DNA of 64,000 bases, from assembly GCA_029959085.1 (NCBI GenBank), contig JARWIR010000008.1, forward strand, positions 22,306,001 to 22,370,000, given 5' to 3'. Position numbers and translations under genes: made by a program. The notes under the pieces are model-generated. The model searched no databases and was not told the origin of the DNA. It saw only the letters and a list, made by a program, of their open reading frames with translations. How positions within the stretch are numbered: the stretch's first letter is position 1; the number at the start of each line of letters is the position of its first letter. The stretch comes from Nemophila menziesii. Lineage: Eukaryota > Streptophyta > Magnoliopsida > Boraginales > Hydrophyllaceae. Positions 11,325 to 22,554 of the stretch are shown here, piece by piece.

Positions 11325-12305
11325 TCTCATTAAAACTTGTCATGAAACCCCTATAGGAAAAAACGTGGTCAAAAGAAAAAGAGTACGCATAGATAGAACT
11401 ACTCATCTTGAAACACTGCCTTGTTAAAACCTTGTCAAAAAAAATCTAGTGGGATAAAAAACTTAGACGAAAGAAAAGAGTACAATCTTGTTTACACTCC
11501 CCCTGATGTTGGCAAGAGATCTCCGAATTGTCTCATTCCAATATTGTGTATCGACTTCTTAAATGTTGTGGTGACAATGATTTCATAAGAAAAATTGCAA
11601 AAAAAATTCACTTGATTATATATGTCAAGTGTCAATATTCACATGCTTCTATAACTCGTGGATGTAGAAAACTTTGATGAAATATGTTTCATTTTTTCGC
11701 CTTTAATGTAGACATTTTAATTATGTGTGATGCAAGCAACAATATCCTCATACAATAATATTGATATATTCTTGTTGAAGATAAATCAAAGATATCTTAG
11801 GTATGTCGATTGATCCAGTTAAGTAAGTATTTCATACCCCTCCCCTTTGAACATTCACTAAAGGATACGCCTCATTAAAACTTTATCAAGAAAATCCATT
11901 GGGACAAAACTTGATAAAGGGAAAAGAGTACATCATTCCTTGGAGGTTATGACACATATTCAATTTATCTCGGTTAAAACCATAACATGAACCCACTACG
12001 AAAAATCGTGGTGAAGGAAAAGAAATACATAATTTAAATATATTTTCCCCCTTATTACGAAATTACATATTTCCAAATACATTAGATACTTACACACTTG
12101 TACCTTGATGAAGTTGTTAATAAAACTTTAATTAGTAATTCTTTTGGGACTTTCACTTGAGGGTATGGAGTGTTAGTCATATATTTTCTTGATCGAGAAA
12201 TGAGTTTATACTTTTGTTGAAAATAAACATTTGGAATAACTCGTTAAATCCTTACTAGGAAAACACCTGTGGAAAAAACCTTAGTGAAGGAAAAAGAGAA
12301 CAACA
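11325..12305 (-). repeat. Five degenerate copies of a ~60-nt Copia post-pol motif
   Basis: Plus-strand units begin near 11327, 11421, 11871, 11967 and 12239. Each has the pattern (c)tcattaaaac, then a g/a-rich stretch with 'gggacaaaa' or 'gtggaaaaa', then 'gaaaaagagtaca'. On the minus strand this is the sequence that commonly follows pol in a group of plant Copia elements. A sixth partial copy is at 58141-58180. Confidence 0.6.
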
Positions 12306-12469
12306 ACAAATATCACGTCATCTTCCTATGACATGACATACGATAAAAATTACTCTGAGTCCTTTCATAATTCAAACACTTATCTCTAGTTCTTTAAATA
12401 AATTATGTTCTTCAAGAACTTTTATACTTCAGACACTTCTAGGTCTCTGAGAAGTTAAAATTTAAACGC

Positions 12470-12990
12470 TCTATGTACTTATGGCACCTATCGTGCTTCA
12501 TGCACTTGTTGTGCTTCAAAGACCTTTCGTGCTTGGGAACGTAACATGCTTCAGGCACCTATGGTGCTTCGAGCACCTATTGTGTTCATCAAGAATTTCA
12601 ATATCCATCTAATAATCAGTGCACTATATCAATAACATAAGAATGAGGACTCTCCCCATAATTAATTCTAGGTTTCTGCAGGAACCTGCACAATAGATGC
12701 AGGGTTTTAGATTCAAATTTTACTATTACCTTTTCTATCATTATCGACATATTTCACCACTTTGTGGTTTGGGATCCTTATTATATATTTCAAGCGCTAT
12801 ATTAAACAAAAATATATTAATCTCATAAACTGTCTCACATTTTTAAATATTCTCAGTAGACAACTAATCTACATAACTTTCATCGTATTTAGGTGCCTTG
12901 GTCTTTTCAATGACCATTACCTCCTTTAAGAGGAATTCATGTAGCAACATTAGTTGGCTCAATAATTCATGTCTTATCACGTAAAGTGCA
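12470..12990. other. Short-hairpin repeats and uncharacterised sequence
   Basis: Between 12470 and 12600 there are repeated 'gcacctat..gtgcttc' units that form short hairpins (see findings). From 12600 to 12990 nothing is recognisable. This is where RT and RNase H would be expected in an intact Copia element, so that part appears deleted or eroded beyond recognition. Confidence 0.45.
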
Positions 12991-13018
12991 CATTCCATAA
13001 TATGTACTATTTCATCAT

Positions 13019-13829
13019 TTACTCATGAGTTTTTTTTCTTTGGGGCATGGTATACTTTGAATAGACATACTTATGCATCACATATACATGAAGTTTCATG
13101 CGTTGGTTAGATGTATCACAGGTTTTACCACGATTCATGCATTGGTTGGATGCATTCGCTGGAATATTTGTTATTTTTCTATATGGGACAGTAATATATG
13201 TTGGAGCGTTTACAATATATTTTAGGATTTTAATATATTCTACATACTTGTGAAGCATGCGGTATATTATTTGCAATACTCTGAAAAAGGATATTCCTTT
13301 TAACTTCAAGTTTCTACTAATTTATTTGTGGATTGAAATAATATAATAAATTGTATTCCACTATATGTCATGCAACTCAAGGTTTCCTTGTCTCTCCCCC
13401 TAATAAGGAGGAAATCATCTCTTCTAAATGACAATCCGCAAAGTGTGTTTTAATGTATCATATTTTAGTGATTTGAAATATACAATAATTTAAAGGAGAA
13501 TCAAAATCATCATAAACCCAAATCACTAGTTGGGATGGTAAGTAAATTTTACTATAGAATATAAAACATATAATTAGTCATTTGGTAAAAGAATTTTCTG
13601 GTGTTTCTAAGTAGAGACCGACTGAGTTATCTAATACTATACATATCATTGTTGTCACTAGTTGACCAATTCGGTCATGTAATAATACATAGTTCTTTGG
13701 ACTGTGACATCTTTTCTTTTGCATAGTGAGTGTTTCAACTGATCGAATCTGTATATTATACAACCCCAAATAAATGGCAATTTTTTTCTTCATACACACT
13801 TCTCGTGAGACTTTTAAGAAGTAATGCAA
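13019..13829 (-). pseudogene. Copia integrase C-terminal region remnant
   Basis: Two frames are informative. In 13578-13829 the segment 'KKKIAIYLGLYNIQIRSVETLT' region resembles the conserved integrase C-terminal block of one plant Copia group (G-I-Y-V-G then S-I-I-R-Y-L-E-P-L-T). Downstream in 13019-13309 the block 'NIPANASNQCMNRGK' resembles the linker before RT in the same group. Frames are broken and the intervening sequence is degenerate. This supports the minus orientation of the host element and places it in the Copia class. Confidence 0.6.
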
Positions 13830-14521
13830 AAAGAAACATTGTTACAAACACCTGTGGTTTACACATGATATTCATTTCGACAAATATCCTTAAACTTAGT
13901 AAATTCGTTCGGGATTTACTAAAAATATAATTATCTAATTATGTCAATTTTGTACCACAAGTTATAATAACTTTTTAGGGATAAAAAACTTTTAATTTGA
14001 TCGACTAGATGGTTTAGAATACGACAGGTAAACTACCAGTATATAGTTTCATCGTATTGATACCATTCATTGTTATCATTTCGTGATAGATTATATTACA
14101 TGTCCCTTTACTTTCGGGAACTTCCTTATCATTCCACTTCTGGTGGTAAAGATATTTTTTTAACGATATTTAAAATACTATGGAATCAAGAGTTGATTCT
14201 TTCATAACCTTAACCTCGTTTGGAGTTCGGGTAAACAAGATATCAATTGTAAACACATTGGAAGACATTGCATTTTCTTCCAGAAACACACTTCGATTCA
14301 CTCTAATGAAGGGGTTTTAGGTAAGAAAATAATATTTAAGTCACTCAGTTATTTCCATTACTGGGTCAATATTTATATAAGCTGAAAAATGATGCATTTG
14401 CTTCAGAGAATGTGATTCTATTATCTCCAGGGAATAATTTCTAATCAGGGTATACAACATTAACCCACTTGTTTTGTCTTCTACACGTCTATTTATTTAG
14501 ATAATGAAGACGGTTGCATTC
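13830..14521. other. Degraded internal sequence of the Copia-type element
   Basis: Probably integrase and upstream coding sequence too eroded to read. Its last bases, CATTC (14517-14521), are the left target duplication of the solo LTR. Confidence 0.4.
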
Positions 14522-16089
14522 TGATGTCTCCCTATTTGTTCTAAATATTATCCCTTAGGAGACATAATTTTAGGTGAATATTTGACTTATTTGATAGACT
14601 TTTATGCTTATTTCGTCATATTACACTTTCTCCTTTTGGAATTAGACTATTTGCATTTTTAGAGCTTTTGTGCGTTAATTTGTTTGTTTTAGTGCAAAGT
14701 TAGAAGGTTCATGAATTCTATGGAGAACCAATACAAGGAGGGGAAGTGACAATTAAAGTCTTAGATCAAGTGGAAGAGCTAAAGGCAAGAAAAGAATTTT
14801 CGAAGAATTGACTAGAGGACTTGCAGATTTGTAAGGTTGTCACTAATTGCTGTTTCTGGGCCACTTAGGAGCGGATTCAGCCTTGGGCCGTGAAACAAGG
14901 TTCTATTCCTTATTGAGTTAGGATGATTTTTCAACTATAATGAGCCTATTTGGAGCTGATATGCAAAAGTTACGGCCGTTTTACTAAGGGTTGTACACCA
15001 GTTACGGGAATTAAAAGATGGGCTTGAGCTTTTTATAATTTGACCTAATCCTCTTAACCTAAACCCTAATCCGTTTTTAATAGTATATATAGACCCTTTA
15101 GCCTCCTTTTTACACACACTTCATAGAATTACATCAGAGGCTTCATATTTTCAAGTCAGAGCAAGAAGTCAGAGGCGAAGCTAGAGCTGGAGAAATTCTG
15201 TTCTTCCAATAACAGCAAACCAAACCTTTAGGTTATCTATTTCTTTTCTGTAATTGAATATGATGTCTTTTATTTATTCAATTTCAGTATTTAATTTCAT
15301 CATGAGCTAAACTTTCATATACTTGAGAATCGCAATAAAGGGATGGACCTTAATTAATTTTATCTATGTTTTGAATTTGGGATTTTCATGATTTAAATTG
15401 AATTGGGTCTTATATATTGGATATTACTTTGTTTTCATTACCATTTCTTTTCGGTACAACTATGAATAGCTTTTAGTATTTGGGCTATTCACTTTAGTGG
15501 AAAAAGTGATCATCCGACAGGGGGGTTTGAATACAGACTTAGGTAATACCCGTGTAATGTCCGTTATTGATAGACAGACTTAACTAATTACATAGCAAAA
15601 GATCTAAATACATATCACCCGAAGAGGCATATTCGCCCATATAGGGGTTTATAGTACTTTAGGATAGCTCATAGGTCCACCCGACAGGGGGCTAGGGGAC
15701 ATTAGAGTCCCGACTAGTATAATAATACCAGTTCTACCCTTAAACATAGCATAGATTACATTAATTAGGTGGATTTCTTGCGAGACTCAAGTATCTCTCA
15801 TCTCTAAAGTTAGTCCTTTTACTTGCATTGTTTCTTTTTAGTTATTTGTTTTTATTAGTCTTTATTTATTTCCATCTTTAGTTTTTAAGAAAACCAAACA
15901 AAAAAATCATATTATTTTATTTTTTTTAAACAATTATTTCTACTATCTGACTAATATTAGAGTTGTACCTAACCCGTCCCTGAAAACGAAACCCGGTTTA
16001 TCGGAGTATTACTTGGACAACCGTACACTTGCGATATTGTGGTTCCTTTATTTCCAATTATTAATTTTATAACACCCCAGGACCCACAA
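14522..16089 (+). mobile_element. Solo LTR, Athila family, plus orientation, TSD CATTC
   Basis: It starts TGATGTCTCCCTATTTG and ends GACCCACAA, matching the young Athila LTRs (39826-41587, 49811-51583) in inverted orientation. The target duplication CATTC lies at 14517-14521 and 16090-16094. No primer-binding site or internal sequence follows the right end, so it is a solo LTR left by LTR-LTR recombination. The terminal CA is changed to AA. A TATA-like box (tatatatag) is at 15084-15092. It lies inside the degraded Copia element and is oriented opposite to the other family members here. Confidence 0.92.
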
Positions 16090-16094
16090 CATTC

Positions 16095-16386
16095 ACTTCA
16101 AAGAATGTAGCTCTGCTCACTTTGAGGAATGAAACATTATAGTTTACAAGAAAATGTAATGTTTAACCATAAAATTAAGATAAAAATCTACTTACGATAT
16201 TACTGCTTCATGAGTATTTTCAGTTAATGAAATGCGTTCAAGGTCTTAACATATTTTTTTTTCAAAAAAACTTCTACGTGCAATAATATCTACTTCAGGA
16301 GAATATTATGTAACTTAGAATTTTAGAAGGATGCGAAAGTATCCCATTTTTTCTTTTATTCTCATGAAATAATTAACATCACCTTC
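16095..16386. other. Continuation of the degraded Copia-type element
   Basis: Short AT-rich stretch between the solo LTR and the LINE. Across the solo LTR insertion the flanks read as continuous sequence once one CATTC is removed. No coding remains are legible. Confidence 0.4.
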
Positions 16387-16399
16387 TTTCGATTTTCTT

Positions 16400-16676
16400 T
16401 TTTTGATCAAACTTACCATTTTATATCCACAAAACGACAAGTACAAATCAAACCCCTACTTGTTTTTGACTCAAAAACAAGCATGGCTAGGAAAAACAAA
16501 CCCTGTACAACATTTACTAGAAAATAAACCTATCAACTTGCAAATAACCTATACAACCATTGCTATAAAAAAATAAAACCCTATACAACCATTGCTAGGA
16601 GAACCTATACAACAATTGCTAAAGTCTTATACTAGGTCCAAGCTCCAAGCTATCCTCCTTGATCCTCTTTCTTTCC
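16400..16676 (-). other. LINE 3' UTR with tandem repeats and a stem-loop
   Basis: At about 16500-16625 a unit 'cctatacaaccattgcta' recurs four or five times with variation. At 16459-16481 the two 10-base arms cttgtttttg and caaaaacaag can pair around a 3-base loop. The A-rich tail follows. Terminal stem-loops are used for RNA recognition by the reverse transcriptase in some LINEs. Such a role here is inference. Confidence 0.65.
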
Positions 16677-19600
16677 TCACTTGAGCACTCCATGTAGCTT
16701 CCATCTTGCCACCAATCTCATATTCTCAACACTCCTCTTAAATAACTTTCTATGCCAAAGTGTATATTGAACATCTTTCACAACTATTTTCACAATATCC
16801 TCATATTTGGGACATATCTTCTTAAACTCATGTTTATTCCTCATATCCCAAATACAATAAAGAAAACTAAGGAAAGAAATGTTTGATATAGTATCCTTTA
16901 AAGTGTTACCATTGAATTTAATCATAAAGTCAAGCCTTTCTTCCCAAGTACCACCCGAGTTGTGCCAATTGTGAAGAGCACAAACCTCCTTCCAAGCCAA
17001 AGTTGTGAACTTGCACTTCACAAATAAATGATCCCTAGATTCATGCTCTTCAAAGCAAAGGTTGCACATCTTGTCCACTTCCATACCCCACTTGCTAAGC
17101 CTATCCTTTGTACTTAACCTATCCTTGCAAATTAGCCAAGCACAAAACTTGTGCTTTGGCATACTCCATTTATGCCACACCACACTATACCATTTAGTTT
17201 TCTCATTAGGACCCCTTAGATCATACATAACATCCAAGGTCCTAAAGCCCTTATCTCCCCATCTAATAGTGTCATGCTCATCCTTAAGCACCATATCCCT
17301 TACCACCTCATACACCTTATTAAGCCTAGGTGGAAATCTCCACCTCTTTCCCACATAATAGTCCACCACCTTTTTGTTAATATTGTAATTTCCCAAAGAG
17401 ATAGTATCCTTTTTCCCACAAATATCACCTACACACTTCCCTTTTATCCATCTATCATCTAACATATATGTTCTCTTACCATTTCCAACCTCATGAACAA
17501 TATATTTAAAAGCAAGGTACCTTATATTAAGCATAGCTCTCCATGTCCAAGGAAGGCTATTATCACAAGTAATGCTCCATATACTCTTGTTCCTAAGCCA
17601 ATTTGAGTAGACCCATTGAGACCAAATATTATCTTTATAGCCATACATTCTCCAAAAAGCTTTGAGAATAGCAACTTGATTGATTTGGAGAAGATTAGGT
17701 ATGCCTAGTCCTCCATTTTCCTTACTTTGACATAGTTCTTTCCAAGCCACTTTAGCACCATGGAAATCATTAGTATTACCTTTCCAAAGGAATCTACTCA
17801 AGAGTGATTCTATCTCATGAATAACTCCCATTGGAAGTATCATTACATTACACCAATACCTAGCTTTACTTTGTAAAACACTTTTGATTAAATGAAGCCT
17901 TCCCGCAAATGTAAGAAATTTATGCATCCACCCTTCAACACTTCCCACAATATTATTAATAAGGGTAGCACACATTAGGCTATTAGGACCCTTTGTAGTT
18001 AAAGGAGCCCCAAGATATCTAACCGGAAGTTTGCCCTTTTTAACATTGAGAATACAACTCAAATCATCATGAAGGTCTTTATTACAACCTCCCATATAGA
18101 GCTCACTTTTTTCAGGGCTTATTTTAAGGCCGGAGAGTCTAGAGAAGAGATCTAGGCCTTGTTTTAGTCTCATAACCGAGTCTTTATCACCATTAAAGAA
18201 AACTAAGCAATCATCCGCAAAAATAAGGTGATTCAAACCCATTCTAGCACAATTAGGGTGATAAGTAAAAGCTTTATTATTTGCCACTTTCTCAAGAATA
18301 GAGGAGAAACCTTGCATACATATAACAAATAGATAAGGAGATAAAGGATCACCTTGTCTTAGTCCTCTTTCTCCTTTGAAATAACCACATACACTACCAT
18401 TAATGCACAAAGAGAACATAGGAGTTGTAATACACATTTTGACCCAAGATATAAGCTTTTTATCAAATCCCATGATTTGTAATAGTTTGAATAAGTACCT
18501 CCAATTAATTGTATCAAAAGCCTTTTGGAGATCAATATTTAAAGTACATCTTGGACTCAAGTCCTTCCTATCATAACCGGTCACCACACTTTGAGCAACC
18601 AATATATTATCCGATATACTTCTACCTCCCACAAAAGCGGCTTGATTATTAGATATAAGCTTCTCAAGACTCTTCTTCATCCTATTAGCAATGATTTTAG
18701 ATATAGCTTTATAGAGGATATTACAACAAGCGATGGGCCTAAAGCTCTTTACTGAAGTGGGGTTTTTAACCTTAGGTATAAGAACAAGATTAGTAGCATT
18801 AATTTGCTTCAAAATTTGTCTATTCTTGAAAGTTTCCTTTATAGCATTACAAACATCCACACCAATAATACTCCAAGTAGCTTTGAAGAAGGCACTATTA
18901 AAACCATCTGGGCCAGGAGCTTTTAAGATGTCAATAGAGAAAATAGCTTCTTTAATCTCCTTATTAGTAATATCTTTCACCATATCTTTTGCTTCTTCCT
19001 TAGTAATAGCTTTATTAACAAGCTTATTTAAACAACTTGAGCTAACACTCTCTTCATAAACGTCCTTAGTACCAATTAAACTAGTATAGTACTTAATAAA
19101 CTCATCATGAATAGCCTCCTCATCATCCACAACATCACCATTTTCAGTCACAATAGATGCAACTCGGTTTTGAGTTATTCTTGCCTTGATACTCTTGTGA
19201 TAAAGGGTAGTACTATAATCACCTTTTTGTGCCCAAGTAATTCCAGATTTTTGCTTTAGAATCTCCTCTTGAATATTGAGAAGATGCATAAGTTTGTCCC
19301 TAAGTTCCTTCTCAATAGTAATCATAGATTGATCCCCATTCATAAGCAATATTTGTGCCTTCTCAAGCTCCTCTTTAAGCTCTATTATTTCTTTAGTAGA
19401 GTGATGAAAATATTTTCTATTGAAGATTTTCAAAGCTTTCTTTACTTCCTTCAATTTATTCACCACTTTATACATCATACTCCCTCTTACTTCATATTTC
19501 CACACCTTTTCAATCAAAGGCATAAATTCATCATGATCAATCCAAATATTAAAAAATTTAAAAGATGAAGGTTTAGTATTAGAACTCCCCTGAATTTTGA

Positions 19601-20288
19601 GGATAAGATTAGAATGATCCGAGATTCCGGGAGCTTCAACCATCAAGTGAGATTTGAAACAAGTGAACCAAGCATCATTTATAAACATTTTGTCAATTTT
19701 ACTAGATATAAACCCTTCTACTCTTCTATTAGTTCAAGTGTAGTAACACCCTTGGCTAGGATGTTCAACCATCCCATTATCCTTTATACAATCAACAAAT
19801 TCATGAGAACTCTTATGAAGGCTAGTGCAACCCATTCTTTCATCAACTTTAGTAATTTCATTATAATCCCCACACCAAATACAAGGAGAGTCCCCATTAA
19901 TAACCATCCAATCACCAAGTGTTTCCCAAAGAGTCACCCTTTTATCATCATCATTATCCGCATATACCATCACACAATTAAAGGTATTTTTATTATATAT
20001 ATCATGTACCTCAAGGAAGATGGCTTGGCTAGTTGAATTAAGACACTTTACATCCAAAACATTCTTATTCCACTTTACACATATTCTCCCTCTTTCATCC
20101 TTATCATGATTAGTTATTGTACCCCAATTACTCAAGTAAGTGTTGTGAAACTTGTTGTAGCTTTGTAGGGTCATTTTAGTCTCCAATAAACCAACTAGAT
20201 CAACTTTTTTATCTTGTATAACATGAATAACTTCTTTTTGTTTGAGGTTTTGATTCAAACCTCTAACATTCCATGAGCTAATTATCAT
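16677..20288 (-). pseudogene. LINE ORF2: endonuclease and reverse transcriptase, one nonsense codon
   Basis: The first 184 residues form the start of the apurinic-type endonuclease (EEP), with 'SWNVRGLNQ', 'LLETK' and 'CGDYNEI'. A TGA at 19734-19736 interrupts the frame, where relatives have Trp after the Tyr-Thr. The same frame then stays open for 1003 more residues from Met at 19688. These include the endonuclease end 'GISDHSNL', the RT blocks 'KAPGPDGFNSAFF', 'NIDLQKAFDTINW', 'GLRQGDPLSPYLF' and catalytic 'FADDCLVFF' (about residue 490), and a C-terminal zf-RVT Cys/His domain with 'MCNLCFEEHESRDHLFVKC'. No RNase H follows. It starts inside ORF1: 11 bp overlap in a different frame. Confidence 0.93.
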
Positions 20289-21960
20289 TTAAATCCGGAG
20301 GTACTCTTTCTCTATGGGCACTTCCCACAAACCTATTAATAGCCTCTTCAAGGTTTTCATTAGCCATATTTAAAGCACAAAAGGAGTTACTTAACTCCCC
20401 TACAAGGATATTAGAATTGTAAGCACCTTCTCTAGGTGTGCAAGGGTTTATTTCTTTCCCCTTTGCACTACTACTTCCCACATGTTTAGGTGAGGGTGTA
20501 TTTGTGTTTTTGGTGTTAGGAATATGAACTTCATCTTCCTTCTTCTCCTTTTGCTTTCTTTGCACTACCCTCCATTCTTCAACCCTCTTTTGAACTTTGT
20601 TTTGGTTTGGTTGGTGATTATCTTGGTTTGGTTTAGGTTGGTTGATTTGGTTTTGTTTAGGTTGGTTTTGGTTTGGTTTAGGTCTCTCCTTGATAGGTTC
20701 TTTTCTTCCTTGGCTACAATTAATCTCCTTATGCCCTAAAGCCTTACAATTAGAGCATCTTGGAGGTAACCACTCATAGTAAGCCTCCACCACATGGATC
20801 CCATCCTCCTCAAGATCTACCTTCACCCTTTTTACAAGCTCCTTTGTCATATCCACTTCCACACAAACTCTAGCAAAGCTTAGCCTATTTTTTGTTTTAG
20901 TGATTGGGTCCATTTGGAGTGGAATACCCAAAGCACTACTAATGTAGCTTAGTCCATCCTTATTCCACAAATGTAATGGTACCTTCCTTAGTTTAACCCA
21001 TAATGGGACCTTGGTCAAATCAAGTTTATCAAATTTCATATTAGGTTCCCATCTTCTCAAGATCATAATTCTACCATTAACATGCCAAACTTGCTCTAAT
21101 ATGTTGTTACATTCTTGCTCACCTTTGAATTTGAATAGAAACACTTCCATATCCGTAGACTTTATTTCAACTTGACCACAATTTCTCCATTGGGCATTAA
21201 CCATACTTCTAACCATGTGATATTGAGGAGCTTCTCCAAAAAATTGTCCAACTAAGCAATTATCCCACTCTTCAATTCCACTCTTCACTATATCTCTAGG
21301 TGGCTTAACCATGAGTTCATCTTCTACTAGATTAGGAGCAAAGTACTTTAGTTTCAAGTCTTGGTCACTTTTCTTGAACAATTCTGTCCATTTACCTTGC
21401 TTTCTATTATTTTCCTCAATGATTTTAGCCTCGGAATTATCCTTCTCCTCCACACTTTGACCTTGTGCTACTCCCAAGAGGGTACTTTCACTAGGTGGAG
21501 AAATTAACCCAATTCCTGCACCTAAAGTGGAGTAATCCTCCTTGTGACTCACATTCAAGCTATTCTCGAGAGAATTAGGAGCCTCACCCTCAAATAGGGA
21601 CCCATCTTGGCCGTTCATCCCCTCAATCATTGTACACTCAACGATTTGAGTAGCTTGGAGGCTTTCACTGGAGCTAAGTAAGGTTTCATCCATTAATTCT
21701 TGTGTTTTATCTACTGTCCTTCTCTCAGGACTTTCATCAAACACATTACCTGCATTACATAAGCTATCTTCCTTCCTGCTAGAAAAGCCTTTATCCACAC
21801 TCCCACACATCAAATTACCTCTCTTAGTAGCAGAGAAGTTGTTACTCACTTGAATTACAGGGGTATCAGGGACATATTTACCTTTCATAGGAGCTTGAGG
21901 TTCAATAGCTTCGACACTGTCCTTATTTCCGCGATTTCCAGCCTTCTTTCGAGGTGCCAT
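20278..21960 (-). CDS. LINE ORF1: DUF4283 nucleic-acid-binding protein with CCHC knuckle
   Basis: An uninterrupted 560-residue frame. Residues about 1-210 are polar and low in recognisable structure. About 225-375 match the DUF4283 domain typical of plant LINE ORF1 proteins ('GQFFGEAPQYHMVRSMVNAQW' region, then 'PLWVKLRKVPLHLW'). C402-C415 form a zinc knuckle, 'CSNCKALGHKEINC'. A Gln/Asn/Pro/Lys-rich stretch follows at about 420-465. In related LINEs this protein coats the element RNA in the ribonucleoprotein particle. Its stop overlaps the ORF2 start codon (shared ATGATAATTAG). The frame is intact, so this part could still be expressed. Confidence 0.92.
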   Translation of the reverse strand: MAPRKKAGNRGNKDSVEAIEPQAPMKGKYVPDTPVIQVSNNFSATKRGNLMCGSVDKGFSSRKEDSLCNAGNVFDESPERRTVDKTQELMDETLLSSSESLQATQIVECTMIEGMNGQDGSLFEGEAPNSLENSLNVSHKEDYSTLGAGIGLISPPSESTLLGVAQGQSVEEKDNSEAKIIEENNRKQGKWTELFKKSDQDLKLKYFAPNLVEDELMVKPPRDIVKSGIEEWDNCLVGQFFGEAPQYHMVRSMVNAQWRNCGQVEIKSTDMEVFLFKFKGEQECNNILEQVWHVNGRIMILRRWEPNMKFDKLDLTKVPLWVKLRKVPLHLWNKDGLSYISSALGIPLQMDPITKTKNRLSFARVCVEVDMTKELVKRVKVDLEEDGIHVVEAYYEWLPPRCSNCKALGHKEINCSQGRKEPIKERPKPNQNQPKQNQINQPKPNQDNHQPNQNKVQKRVEEWRVVQRKQKEKKEDEVHIPNTKNTNTPSPKHVGSSSAKGKEINPCTPREGAYNSNILVGELSNSFCALNMANENLEEAINRFVGSAHRERVPPDLNDN

Positions 21961-22541
21961 TGGATCAGAAATGAAAAAAGAGGAGCAACAAAAAAAGAAT
22001 CACAAATTTTGGTTAAGAATTGAGCTCAAACCACCCAAAAACTATGAACGTCGTAGCTGATTATTTGGCTCGGATGTGCACGAATTCGTAGTTGATTTGG
22101 CTCAGATTTTTGTGTTGATTCTTACCAATAATGAGGCAATGATTATCTCGTTATTGGCTTATTTATACACTTAGAAATTCACCCAATTACACCGCAAACT
22201 TGATTTACTTCTCACGCCCAATACACTGTCTCGTACACTTCACCCACGCCTAATCTTCTTCTTCACAAAACTTTCACTTTACAGCTCAGCTTTCCACTAA
22301 CGAATGCTGAATTAATTTCCACTACCGAGCTGAATTAATTTCCAGAGAAAAAGCAAAAATTAAATTGGAAATTAAAAGCTTGAGATTTTCCAACTCAAGT
22401 CAACGGCGGTCAAACCCTGGTCAATCTCCGGTCAAGCTCCAGCCATAAGGTCGGAAAGTCATCGGAGGTGGGAAGGAGGTCAACGGCGGTCAACCAGAGG
22501 TGATGATTAGTCAAACTTTGACTAAAGCTTCAAACCCTAGT
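21961..22541 (-). promoter_or_regulatory. LINE 5' UTR / internal promoter region
   Basis: A 580-bp leader before ORF1. It contains two copies of gtcaacggcggtcaa at 22399-22413 and 22479-22493, 80 bp apart, plus several further 'ggtcaa' words. L1-type elements carry their promoter downstream of the start site, so repeated motifs here are candidate promoter sites. That role is inference. Confidence 0.6.
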
Positions 22542-22554
22542 TTTCGATTTTCTT

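Larger units (their letters stand above)
16400..22541 (-). mobile_element. Nearly full-length L1-type LINE with 13-bp target duplication
   Basis: A 6.1-kb element has a 5' UTR, ORF1 (20278-21960), ORF2 (16677-20288), a 3' UTR and a short A-rich tail. The target duplication TTTCGATTTTCTT is present at 16387-16399 and 22542-22554. The tail (minus strand, aaaaaaagaaaa) merges with the left duplication, as expected for target-primed insertion. The first minus-strand base follows the right duplication directly, so the 5' end appears complete. Only one nonsense codon interrupts ORF2, so the insertion is fairly recent compared with the surrounding Copia-type element. Confidence 0.92.

Noticed and set aside
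13019..13309. Independent host gene
   Set aside because: The readable block matches a Copia integrase-RT linker and the frame is broken on both sides.
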